Shown here: one piece after another, positions 36,600-48,320 of the stretch
How the letters are laid out: each line of letters opens with the position of its first letter
Position numbering within the stretch: position 1 is the stretch's first letter
Source of the DNA: Azolla caroliniana
Taxonomy: Eukaryota > Polypodiophyta
Assembly (NCBI GenBank): GCA_043228905.1
Contig: JBHGNT010000005.1
Span: forward strand, 1,488,001-1,552,000
Length of the DNA: 64,000 nucleotides
Direction: 5' to 3'
Notes under the pieces: model-generated
Database searches by the model: none
What the model saw: the letters and a program-made list of their open reading frames with translations, nothing else
Told to the model about the DNA's origin: nothing
Made by a program: the position numbers and the translations under genes

Positions 36600-37813
36600 A
36601 TTCCCCACCAGCTGTATTAATTACTAAACTCTGAATGACCTCTCTGATATCTAGGTATACATCATTTTGAAATATTGTTTGGAAGGTGAAGGATGAAATC
36701 AAATTGTAAGATAAATATATTCAGAGGTGTATGTTTGCTTGCTATCTAAAATATTTCAAAAAAGCTAATGGTTCTTGTTACTCCCAAAGAATAGCAAAAT
36801 GTGCTAGCATGGAAAGAGCACAATGTGGATGCCATGTATGCAATCATTGTGAGTGATAGATGCGATGTTAAGGTTGATTCAATACAAATCTTGGCAAATG
36901 TGTAGAGAATCTTGCAACATCAATGTGAGATGTAGAATGAAAGTGAATCTAAAAGATAATGAATAAGGTATATAATGTTTGACCGTACATAGGGCAACCT
37001 AATGTTTGACATAATCACTCAACACCCTTAAGGTGCACAATAAGGAACAACAATTGATGGACAATTACATATTATATACACCACTAAAGATTGAAGATGT
37101 TATAAAGTCAATACCCAATGTTGAAGATGGTGGCTTCACCAATATTCACAATAGTAGGTACAATGCCATGTACAAGAGTTCTTTCCCTAACACTCCAAAA
37201 ATTACACACATCTCTCCAAGACCCAAGTTTCCCATATATATTTTCAATCTTGAAGTGTTTATACTAGGCTATTCAAGTTTGTCATTTCCCCTTAGTGTGT
37301 AATATATACTACATATAGAAAATAATAGTCTAGGAGCAGGTGGAAGTGCTCATCGCATGCAAAGACCATCTTCAAGAACAAATGATTGGTGATATTTTGG
37401 AGAACAATTGTCATAAATGTGTATCCATGCATTTGTTCCCAAAGTTTGATGATGTTCACAACATTCATTGCTCATAACCATTCCAACAGTCACGGTGTTG
37501 TTTGTGGCTTGGAATAAAGCAATCTAATAAATTGACGTAAGGTCGCGTTTTTTAATGCTAACTCTAGGGTGGATGTATTTGTCGAACAATGAAAAGCTTT
37601 TCCAATTTGTAAGGAAATGCCATGATGTTGTAAAGTCCCATGTTTGTGTTGAAGTAGGCACTAAGGGAATGGTATGAATGTATAGGTAAATTTCTCATGA
37701 AAAACATCTTAGGAGATGTTGAAATATATGTTGCCTTTAATGTTAAAATTGAATGAGAGTTTTAGGTAATGATCCGACTTTTGTAAATATTGCTTGGTTC
37801 ACATGGAAGCTCT

Positions 37814-38033
37814 CTATGAATCTTGTTGGGTCTATTGCACATTTGCTTTCGACTAGAGGGGTGTCAAAGGGACATAGGTGATTCATTTTTTAAGCATTTA
37901 AAGTACGGAGGTCAATTCAAAGTCTATGAATCTTGTTGGGTCTATTACACATTTGCTTTCGACGGGAGGGGTGTCAAAGGGACATAGGTGATTCATTTTT
38001 TAAGCATTTAAAGTACGGAGGTCAATTCAAAGT
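37814..38033 (+). repeat. Recent 110-bp tandem duplication
   Basis: Two head-to-tail copies, 37814-37923 and 37924-38033, differ at only three positions by eye (one near 37839/37949 and two near 37854/37964). Such high identity points to a recent event. Neither copy carries a recognisable coding sequence. Confidence 0.95.
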
Positions 38034-38951
38034 AGATGAAGAATGGAACTATGGGAAACATGGAGAGTTGACCAATATTGTGGGACTATTGTGCCAAGTT
38101 AACACGAGATCCACAAAAGAGTCATTGGCAAGTGAGGATGCATGATGCATGTTCTAGGTTCATGAATGTTGTAGACAAATTTGGGATGAAGTTTCACCAA
38201 CCAACTAAATTGAAAACAAAAGGTTGACTTCTAGATATTGTTCTCTCTAGAATCCAAGATATCTTCTTGATATCCTAATATTAGCAAATTCTCTTGTTGC
38301 CCTTTGCAAAAGCCAAGCTCAAAGCAACTAGCTATGTAGGATGTGAAGTAATATGATTAAGAAAGCTCTTAGATAGTGTGCAACCCAAAGTTAAATTGCT
38401 ATAATAGAGGACATGATATTCCATGACAAGTATTGCATATCACTTTATGCTTGACCTTATTTGCAAATGAGAAGTTGGGAGTTGGGAGTTTTGTCAATCG
38501 GTGAATGATTCTACGGGAGAGTTCTAGCAAGTGAGGAAAGAAGAAATGGATGGTGTGAGAATTCGAGTTTACGGGAAAAAGGGAATGATTCGCAAAACCT
38601 CTTGAATGAGGCTTGAGGCCGGTTGATGCATATGGTTGAAATAAAGCACTTGAGGGGGAGTGGTGTTGGGAACAAAGTGACAACAAGCCTCATTACAATA
38701 GTCCACGTGGTGGGTGGTTGAGGACTTAATGCATCGAAGGGTGTTATGTTAGCCTTTCTATTGTTGTTGTCAACACAAGTTTCACGACTATATATACATT
38801 CTCCGGTTACTACTGTTGGTCACACTCCAAACTAAATACACAATACAACCTTGAACCTACAATGTATAGTTCATATTGACTAAAAAGTTACGTCCACTCA
38901 TACGATATCATTGACTAACCCAATCATGCATAATTCTCTAGCTACCTCAAG

Positions 38952-39117
38952 TATGCATGCATGTATGTAGGTATGTATGTATGTATGTATGTATGTATGT
39001 ATGTCTATGGGTATGCATGTATCTAGTTGGACAAACTTACATATCCACGTAGAAACACACATTTATACATACGTGGACACACACATACGTGCATATATCT
39101 GTGGATACATCCATACA

Positions 39118-39154
<37 letters not shown>

Positions 39155-39168
39155 TACATACATACAGA
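38952..39168. repeat. ATGT array and (CA) microsatellite
   Basis: ATGT units at about 38952-39004, imperfect TG/CA-rich sequence, then a CA run at 39119-39150 passing into CATA units to about 39168. Confidence 0.9.
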
Positions 39169-41690
39169 AGAAGAAGTTCGTCTTCTCAATGTGTTAAAAC
39201 TATGAAGCGGTGATGGCGTTCTCCGACTGAGAGACAGAAGAGAGGCGGGTTCGATTGACAGGCAAGTTCATTATGTCTATTTACATGAGCATAGATCTGC
39301 TCCTTATTTCTCAGTCCTTCACACCACCATTTGTTTAGGTTATGTTTCTCTCTAGTTTCTATTCTTTGTTTTTAAGATGCCATCGTCAATCATATGTGGA
39401 CGACATAAGATCATGATGGCTGACGTCCACATGTTCTAGCTTCAATTTCTTCTTGTGTTTAACGAAGATGAGGTGAATTATGATTAAAATACTCGTTTTT
39501 TGAATTACCTGTAATTGATTGTTGTTAATTGGATCAAACGTGAAGAAAAGAACGGAAGATCACAGTAGCTTCAAGAGGAGGATATATCATTATATGGGAG
39601 CTTCCAGAATGGGAATGTTGAAGGAAGGAACAACCTAACCAAAATAACATCCATGATTGTAACTCACTATTCTACCATCTGCATAATGAATAAAAAACGA
39701 AAAGGCTTTCCTAGGACTCCCATTTTGTGAGGGAAGAACATGGCTGATTTACATCATTTTTTAAAATGCTGACGAGTATACCACCTCCAAAGAGGTTTTT
39801 CTAGCGCCTTGCATTTATTAAAGAACTGTGGGAATGTTTACAAGTATATACTAGGTTTTCTTGCCTGCATCTGATTTTTTATAGCTTTCAGTCAATCTAT
39901 CTGCACAAAATTGGCATGGAAGTTGTATTGAAATTCATATGTAGTTAGTTTTTGGATGTACCCTACCAGCCAAGTATATGCTTTCCACTCTAGTGTGAAT
40001 GTATTGAAGTATCTTTGGAAAGGCTTATCATTGTATTTACCAAGCTGACAAAAACCTACACTTAACAAAAACATGCCATGAGTGCTTGACACAAAAAGGA
40101 AGACAAATGGGCTATGTGGAGTTGCATGACAGTGCATGGCCTATGAGACCATATGCATGACTATATGGAATTGAAATGGCTCTTGAAGAACAGATGTTGG
40201 GTTGATGAACACAGCTATTGCTTTAGAACTCCCTGATGTACAAGGGTATAGATGGGAATCATTATGTCATCCCTAACCACAAATACTGGTAAGCACTAAA
40301 GGCGTCGGAGCAGTGGTGCTATTGTACAAGAAGAACCTCCAATATAGAGTTTATGCTGTGTATATGGATGTAGGCGTGGATGGTATGTGGAGACGAATCA
40401 AAAGAGGGGATCTTAGGGAACTGTACATTGCAATTTGCTAATTTCCATCATCCTATTCAACCAAAAGAAGTCTTCCAACTCAGAGATGCTTGGAGCGCCA
40501 AAGTAACTCAGAGGATCTATACACACAAACAACCAAAAGAAGTCTTTCAACTTCTTGTGAGGAAGAAGAGAGTAAATTTAAAGCGCGTGTGTAAAACTTG
40601 TTCCTAGGACAAGACAGTAAAAGAGCATGGAAAATGTTTAATGAGAGGCAACCTACCACACAACTGACGTCACTTCAAGTGTGGCATGAATAGGCTAAGG
40701 TACTATATGATATCCCCAGGCAGCCCCCACTTCCCCATCGACATGGCTCACGCCCAGTTGAATCCATCTTCTGTACTCCACAAAATGTAAGAATACCATG
40801 ATCTGTTGCTATTTGAGAATCTCCAAGATCGGGATGGATTGGTAGGTGAGCAGGTGCTTTTAGTGGTTTGATGCACCTAGAGATATAGATGTTTACCACA
40901 GAGCAGTTCTTATTCCCTGGATGCCTTTCATGTCCATTGTACCGTTCAACTGACATTCCATCTTAAGTGTGTCTATACTCAGCTGGCTATTTTTCTTCTT
41001 TATCTCTGGAGTTAGTGGACTTAGATCCCCCATCAACATATTAGAGTCAAAGCTTAATTGTTAACGTTTGTGCTTATGTTTATGTTCATGTGTATGGTTA
41101 TAATTATGTTGCTTGATTGTACTTGTTAAGCACTTCTACTAGTGCATGGATACCCACCATAATCATTGGTTTTGTGCTGAAATTACAATTCTTTCTATGC
41201 TATGTTCACATTCTTAATAAAATTCTCAAAGAAATATACAATATAACCGAGTATCACTCAGTTTCATGTAATTTATCATTTCCGGTATTCTTCTATCCCC
41301 TATGTTTCCACATCATCCTTTCCATGTTGATAGTGCAAGCAACATCATATTTTTCTCATTTGTGATCTCATCCGGTTAATTTTTGGTGTTATACAGGGTC
41401 ATTTCATTATTTCAAAAATTTCTGCCTAGTAGTGCTAATGGAATGTATATTTTTTATTTTTGGTTGGCATAGCTCATATTGTATTTAGAGAACTCTTGAC
41501 AGTGTTGAAGCATACAGTCCATAATCCTTAGTTGCAGCTGCTTTATTTTGGTAGCTGCGACTAATATGTACTCACTGGGTTAGTTGTGTTACAGTGTCAT
41601 GCCCATTTCTTCTCTTCGATTATAAGTGGATAATGGAGTAGCTTTCAGAACTTAATATACATTTGTTTGACTGCTTTTAAAAGAGAAGGG

Positions 41691-42271
41691 ATGGTGCGTA
41701 ATACAGCCATAGGCAACATCAGGTCATTTTTGGGCACGGCGTTGGGTGGTCTAAAGGGACGGAGTAATGTGGCTGCTTGGATCGTTGCTGGATCTGCTGC
41801 TTACTTCCTCTGGGTAAAGCCTGAACGTGATGCACAGAAAGAACGTGAGGTGAAAACCACCCCTTTAACTAAGAAGATCTACTAAGTGTTGATGCTTCCC
41901 AGTGAGTTACCTAAAAGATTTATAAGGAAAAACATCCAGAATGCCCCAAATATTTCTCCAGTATTTTCAAGAATGCCCCTAATTATTTTTTAAATGACCA
42001 AAAAAACGCATCATATCCTTGTTCTGCATTGGAAATTAATCATTTGACTGAATATGCTTTCAGGCTAAGGCACTCCTCAGTGCACAATCAGACAAATATC
42101 GCTATGTGGAGAAAAGGAAACCCATATCAGATCCTCAGGTGTGAGGTTAACATATCCTTTAAGATAATACTCTTTATTGTTAAATAAATTAATCACGTTT
42201 TTTTTCATGTTTGTGAATAGGAAACTGGCCTTATCAAGGGCATTAAAAAGGAAGATACACCTTCCTCATGA
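41691..42271 (+). CDS. Small one-helix membrane protein, unknown function
   Basis: I cannot name this protein. Three exons join in phase 0 with GT-AG borders: 41691-41849, 42064-42138 and 42221-42271, giving 94 residues. The first ATG is 41691. Residues ~29-42 ('AWIVAGSAAYFLWV') form a likely single membrane segment, preceded by a basic Gly/Arg-rich N-terminus ('GNIRSFLGTALGGLKGRSN') that might act as a mitochondrial or plastid signal. After it comes a charged region with 'KPERDAQKERE', then 'YRYVEKRKPISDPQETGLI', a pattern that looks conserved rather than random. The clean splicing and continuous sense across three exons argue for a real gene. The subcellular site is inference. Confidence 0.7.
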
Positions 42272-45121
42272 ACAGAATGTTCAGTATCTCACTGCAGTAT
42301 ACATACAGTGCTTCAAAGGGTAGCTTGGATCCAAGTTCTTATATGAAGGACGAATACACCCTTATGAAGGCACGATTGTTTTCCTACTTATGCTAATGAA
42401 TTATCCTCAAGATCGGGAAATTTTCTGTTAGAAGTTGTACATTCTATTCCATATCAGCAAACCACCAATTTGAATCTGGTTTCACCTACAGTGATCCACT
42501 AGTATACGATGTCTGATGCAATGTCTCATAAAGTTCTGCGGTTTATTACGACGGTAGTGCATGGAGAAACTTTACTTAATAAGCTTGAGAAGTTGGATTC
42601 ATTATTAGATCCATTTGTGAACTCCATATTTTAAACAATGTGGTAAAGAAGTTGCTGACTTGTGGTCCTCAGGGTGTGTTACCCAGTTCAGAGTCTTTCT
42701 GAAATCTTTACTTGTAGTACATGAAGTCTGTGATTTCTTTGTTAGAATGCATTATGTCTGAATTTCTTATTTACAAGCAAATATCATTTAAAATTTGAAA
42801 AACATGGTCATGCTCATAATAATAGTCATTTGTAGACATTGATCTTGTTATTCGATCCAAGGTACTAACAACATGTTACCGATGGTATTGTGAGTGTATT
42901 GTTAAAGATGATGTTCCTTCCTTCATGATATGATATTGTCGATGATTAGTTGTGATGTATTATCATGCTACACTTGAAAAGTGTTGGAACATTACGTCCA
43001 GTTGCTATTATTGCTGTTATCAGAAGATATTTGCTTGATTTGCCCAACTTTCGGACAATCTCCTCAGCTTATCTTAGGTGCTCTCCTTACTGTTAATAAT
43101 TCTCCAAATTTCTCAAACTTTTCGGTTGATGGGCTGTCCATGTGCTCTTTCCTTTGATGCAACATTGGGCAAATAGTAAACAAGTTTTTGGAAAATATAG
43201 CATGTAGACACATTGAAAATCAAATATGGCATATATATGTTTCATGTCCAATTAACCATCAAGTTTTTTAATGTTGGCATTTTAATCACCTTGTGCATAT
43301 GTATCCAAAGCCACTTCAAGAAGAACCATTGTACGGGAACTAGTCAACCTCTTTCAGTATGGGGTTTGCCTTTATGTGACGACACTAAAACAAATAGAAG
43401 ATATTCATTTAGAGAATTATCTACCCTCATCCCTCTATGACAACACACAGTAGAAATTTTGAAGATACGCCAGTTGAGTGAGTGAAGTGAATTTATCAGC
43501 CTCTATAATGTATGGCATTTGCCATTACATGATAGAACAGATGGAAAAATGATGAAAAACTCCATTCTAATAAGCAACTACTCTTGGCCCTCTATGGTAG
43601 CACCACATACAAAGAGAATATAAATAATTCTAAGAAACTACTTCCGCTTGGAAGGAGAGGATTTTGTTTCACGCATCACACGTCACTCCTACCCACACAA
43701 CCCCTGTATGTTTTTTGAAAAGAAACCATTGTAGCTATCTATATTTCTTTGTGGATGCTCGAGCCTCAACCATTGGTACTAGCTCACGCTCACCCCAATG
43801 TGAAAAAAGACATTGGGGAGATGTGAGATGCCTTTCTCCTGGAGGGGTGTAACATGTGCGATGAAGCAAAAGCATACTGAGAGAATTCAATTAATAATCG
43901 TGGTAAAATTATCATTAAACTACATTTTCTTTTTAGCCAAGGGAGAGTTGATATTTTCAAATGGAATAGGGTTAGTTTCTATATACCCTTGATATGATGG
44001 GTATTTCCTTATTTTACTAAAGTGAATATTCATTAGATGCCATGATGCGTAATGACACCATCCTTCTTCCTCATTAGACATGAACAATTTGTCCAAGTAA
44101 CAACATCTACAACTTTTGAGTTCAGTTTTCCTGCTGATAGTTGACGTAGCAACCTCAACCTTTATATACAATTTGGTACTCGCTCAGAGATTACATCTCA
44201 GGAATACCTTGTAGAGATTCTTTTCTCCTGTTTGAAAACTCAGGGAACATTTTCTCGCACTTAGTGAAAACGCCGAGGAAAAAGTCTGCTCCGCTGCATA
44301 GCATTGGCATGCCAACTATTTGGGGCTGACTTGCTTCCTACTGGTGGCCAGAGATTTGTCAACCAATCAACAACCATATACAATCCAAACATGCAAATTT
44401 CTGTCCACCTCATAGTTATGTCAATAACATCACATCTATCATTTAGATGTGCTAGAAATTAATAATAAAAATCAGCAACAAGGCATGCTTTTTATTCAAT
44501 ATATGAATCTAATCCCAGTCACAAATTACTTCACAAAAACACATCTACGTATTACAGTAGAAGCCAGAAATTAACATGCTCGAAACACATGACCTTGCAT
44601 TTGCAAAGTTTCAGATATATATATATTCCTCATGATTTCAACATCATAAAAATATAATCGGAATCATAAAAAAAATCAGTCCAATTACATTCCTTTCGTG
44701 AACATTTCAAATAGTTTGGAAAACATCAAATAACTCATTTTTATAAATTATTCAAACAGCTGTCGATTTAAGAAATTGTGTGAAATTTAGAACTGAAAAC
44801 AGTTTCCAGACAAAATGTCAAAAAGAAAAGTGAAGGAAACGGTGCATTTGCAAATGCTCAAAACTTCTGCACAAACTACCTATGGTATCCATATAACACA
44901 AATGACATAAATTCACATATAAACACAAAATAGTTCTTAGTACAACATGAGTTTCTAAACCCTAACTAAGAGAACAAAGCAAGCTGTTTTTCTCGAGATC
45001 CAACAAATAATTCCCCAAACTGAGACCGACCGCAGAGTAAAATAACCAGAGCTTAGTGAATAGTTGAATTATACCATCCTATTTTCTTGTGTTATAATGG
45101 AAACAAGAGTTTTCTTGAATG
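42272..45121. other. Intergenic, no gene recognised
   Basis: Contains the 3' UTR of the small membrane-protein gene at its left, and the 3' UTR of H2A.Z (read on the minus strand) at its right. The middle has no supportable gene or repeat. Confidence 0.5.
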
Positions 45122-46231
45122 CTATTCTTTGGAGGATTTATTGATGAGAGATTTATGGATGTGAGGTATGACACCGCCACCAGCAATGGTGCCCTTGATG
45201 AGGGTATCAAGCTCTTCATCTCCACGGATAGCAAGCTGGAGGTGGCGTGGCGTGATCCTCTTCACTTTCAGGTCTTTGCTTGCATTGCCCGCCAGCTCTA
45301 GCACCTCAGCAGTGAGGTACTCAAGGACAGCTGCCGAGTACACAGCTGCAGTGCCTCCGACCCTGCCACTTGCGGTCACTCTTGATTTCAGGAATCGGTG
45401 AATCCTCCCCACTGGGAACTGCATATAAATCATCAGAATAATAAGGCTATACATTAATTATCATGAAAACAAAGCAAAAGCATACATACATATGTACATA
45501 CGTACATTCATACATACATCGACAATATATATTCATGCATATACACTTCCACCAATTCGCTTATTGTCAGTGAAGCAGAATCCATTCATGAAAATGCTGG
45601 TGTTCTGTCTTCTTCTTTGTACGTTTCTAGTTTTAAGAGAAATGCGTTGAGCTGCTAGCCCATCACTTCTTTATGAGTATTTTTAATTCGCTCCTGGGTC
45701 TGTGTCCATGAGTATGTGTAAGTGTACCCAAATGGGTAAGCAGGATGTGACATACCTACATGTACGTGTCTCTACTCAATTAGCCACATTTTTAAACAGC
45801 CTTAACTCGAAATTAACACCTCGCCCTCCATTAACTCAAAAATTTCTCTCAAGGCTGTCAAATTGCTACACGGACTCTCTTGCTGTGGTCTCTCCGAAAG
45901 TTGCAGTAAAGGAAGCTCAATTCAGAGCTTTGAATCTCTAATGGTGTTTCAATCGCTCTGCTAATATGTATTACTCAAGTTTTCTCGTAAATTTCTATCA
46001 GGGAAATCACAAAACCACCAAAAGGAAAGACAATTTGAACATGAAAGGAAGGAGAAAGAAAATCACAATAAAGAAAGAAAGGGGGGAGAGAGAGAGAGAG
46101 AGAGAGACCTGAAGGCCAGCTTTGGCCGAGCGAGAGATGGGTTTCTTCTTGTCTTTATTGCGGTGATCGTCGTGATGAGATAGGATGGGAGCTTTTCCCA
46201 TCAAGAGGCCTTTCGCTCCTTTGCCAGCCAT
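45122..46231 (-). CDS. HTA (H2A.Z): Histone variant H2A.Z
   Basis: H2A.Z replaces H2A in +1 nucleosomes and is deposited by the SWR1 complex. Two exons on the minus strand, 46231-46109 and 45418-45122, give 139 residues across one 690-base GT-AG intron. The start at 46231 yields the family's '[10 protein letters not shown]'. A second in-frame ATG 18 bases upstream (46249) would add 'MGVGGT'. The core is typical: '[17 protein letters not shown]', '[20 protein letters not shown]', '[19 protein letters not shown]' and the H2A.Z tail '[19 protein letters not shown]'. The N-tail contains an unusual '[16 protein letters not shown]' in place of the usual Ala/Thr/Lys-rich stretch. The intron donor is followed directly by a CT microsatellite (GT then CTCTCT...). 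The gene looks functional. Confidence 0.95.
46081..46107. repeat. GA/CT microsatellite touching the H2A.Z 5' splice site
   Basis: On the plus strand gggggg then a GA run up to 46107. Read in the gene's direction the exon ends CAG and the intron starts GTCTCTCTCT, so the repeat supplies all donor bases from +3 onward. Confidence 0.9.
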
Positions 46232-46705
46232 GGTTCCACCAACGCCCATGGGAACCTCTCGTATCTCTCTGTATATGAAGAGAAACAGAGAAGAGAAGGA
46301 GACAGGAGACAGGAGAGAAAGAGATGAGGTATAAGCTCTTGGCCCCCCCCCTTGCTTGCTTTCCTTCGTTCTCTTCTTTCTGCGTAGATCTGCGACAGAG
46401 ACAGGGAAGCTGCGAGAGAGGGAGGAGAGCCCACGAATTTCTGTTGGGCTGAGCGCGAAAAGGATGGGAGGGGGAGGAGAGGGAGAGGGAGAGAGAGGAG
46501 GCTCTGTTTTTTTGAAAACAAAAAACGCTACTGCTACTAACTTACTACCACCACTACATGCATACTATGTACATACACACTACTACTAGCTAGAAGTAGT
46601 TAGTTACAACTTAATAGTAGTATACATATAGTTACTAGTTTATTAGGAAGGAAGATCAAAAAGAAGAGAAGACAGTTATAATCCACCCCCATGTGTGTAT
46701 GTATG

Positions 46706-46737
<32 letters not shown>

Positions 46738-47420
46738 TGTATGTATGTATGTATGTATGTATGTATGTGTGTGTGTATCATGAATGTATATGTATGTATA
46801 TATATGTATGTATATGTGTGTATGTATGTGTGAATGTGTGTGGTGGTGGTGGTGGTGGTGTTATATGGCACATATCGTAAACATTCGGTTTTAAGTGCGC
46901 ACTTTGATCTTTGGGAAAACAAGTGTACACTTAGGATATGGGACGCATTTGGCACTGCAGACAACCCTATGCATGATCTTCTCTCCCTTAGGCCAAGCGA
47001 ACAGCAAACTGATCAAAATGGCCTTGAAGGACATGTTCATCCACGTGAAATTGGAGATGAAAGGCTCTTTCCACGAGACGAGAAGCGCATTCAACGTGCT
47101 CTATAGCGAGCACCAACGCTGCCAACGTGTCCATGATCTGGTTCACCCATAGTAGCTAGACGATAGTTAATGGCAAACCAAATATCCCTTGTTTTTACTC
47201 ATATCTACCTACCTAAAGCCACTTAGTTTCTGATGTGTGTGATGAGCTATATAAGGAGACGATGTATGCTCATATAATTCTCTATCTAGTTCTCAAAGTT
47301 CAATGTGTGCTCCACACTTGTGTGTGTGTGTGTTGTGTGTAGATATATTATGGAAAGCCAGTCAATTAATGGACACATGTGCATTATGTAGACACCTAAA
47401 GATGATTTGCTTTTTTGTTG
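46232..47420. other. H2A.Z upstream region, ATGT array, no further gene
   Basis: The first few hundred bases are the H2A.Z leader and promoter (read on the minus strand), rich in GA. An ATGT array spans about 46691-46832 and a GTG run 46841-46860. At 46880-47150 several frames are open for 60-90 codons, but none resembles a known family. Confidence 0.5.
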
Positions 47421-48320
47421 TAGGGAATAGTTTTTTGTTGACATAAAGCTCAAGTCCATGAAGTGCAATATGCCCATGTTATCACTAGAAAAAGCAAACC
47501 TATTTCTACTTACCCTAGTTCGGGTTTGCCTACTTAAGTCGAATAAATTTAGGATGCCATAATGTTATGGGCATGACCATGTAATATCCTGTGCTGAGAA
47601 TTTACCGTAGTATGCTATACACATGGATAAAGTGTGAGGGTTAAACGAGAGTGTAAAGAAGGGGAGGATTACTTTTAATCCTCGGGATTGAGACAACCCA
47701 TTAGGCCAAGTGTGAACTTGCCTGGGGGCCTTAGGTATGGCTATAAATATGAGGCCTAGCTACCCTCATTTGACACATTATCGACTACATCGAGACTCTG
47801 ACATTGTGGTGGGTCAACTCTTGAGTGAGCATGTCAGCACCAGGTACGACTCGACGCCATGACGGTGGTATGGGACGCCGATCGAGGCTTGAGTTCGTCT
47901 CGATCCCTTCGCTCAGGGGTGGTCGGGTGGATCGACACCCTCTTTCTCTCTCTCCTTTCTTATTTATCTATCTTTTATCCTTATCATAGCTCTAACACAT
48001 CAAAATTCCGAGGAAAATATTTTTGTTCACGTAAGACTGAAGTGCTTGAAGCTTCACATGTCCACATCCTTACTAGACAAGGGAAACCAAAATTATGTTT
48101 TTAATGCTTGAATCTCCATACTTGAGTCAAATACTTATGTGATGTGGAAAGAAGTTTGGGGAAGAGAATTTTGTTCGCACAAAGTTGAAGTTCGCAAAGC
48201 CTAATGCCCCCACATTCTCATCAGAGAAGGTAAATCGAATTCCACTTGTTCTGGCTCTAATTTATTTACTTAAGGTTTGCAAGCCATGATGGTGTGTGTG
48301 ATGGTGTGGTAGCAACTTGT
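47420..48320 (+). mobile_element. Diverged repeat copies with LTR-like segment
   Basis: Three decayed versions of one ~90-base unit ('tgttcac.taagactgaagt.cttgaagc...acatccttactaga.aaggg') occur near 47430-47520, 48020-48095 and 48165-48235. Between the first two lies a segment with a TATAAATA box (about 47741) that resembles 14456-14640 and ends CTCTAACA near 47997, as an LTR might. The left end of that segment is not clear, because similarity between repeat units seems to continue past a candidate TGTTAT start at 47563. Confidence 0.4.

Larger units (their letters stand above)
36223..41690. other. Intergenic, repeats only
   Basis: Holds the 3' UTR of the OTU gene (with an AT run near 36249-36265), a pure CT run (36547-36598), a 110-bp tandem duplication (37814-38033) and ATGT and CA microsatellites near 38952-39168. 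No gene is supported. Sequence just before 41691 may include leader of the small membrane-protein gene. Confidence 0.5.

Noticed and set aside
46656-46964. Similar low-complexity frames at the 46.7 kb ATGT array
   Set aside because: Microsatellite translation only.
46834-47152. Overlapping frames of 67-90 codons near 46.9-47.15 kb
   Set aside because: Several frames are open at once in both directions and none shows a recognisable family, so chance is the simpler reading.
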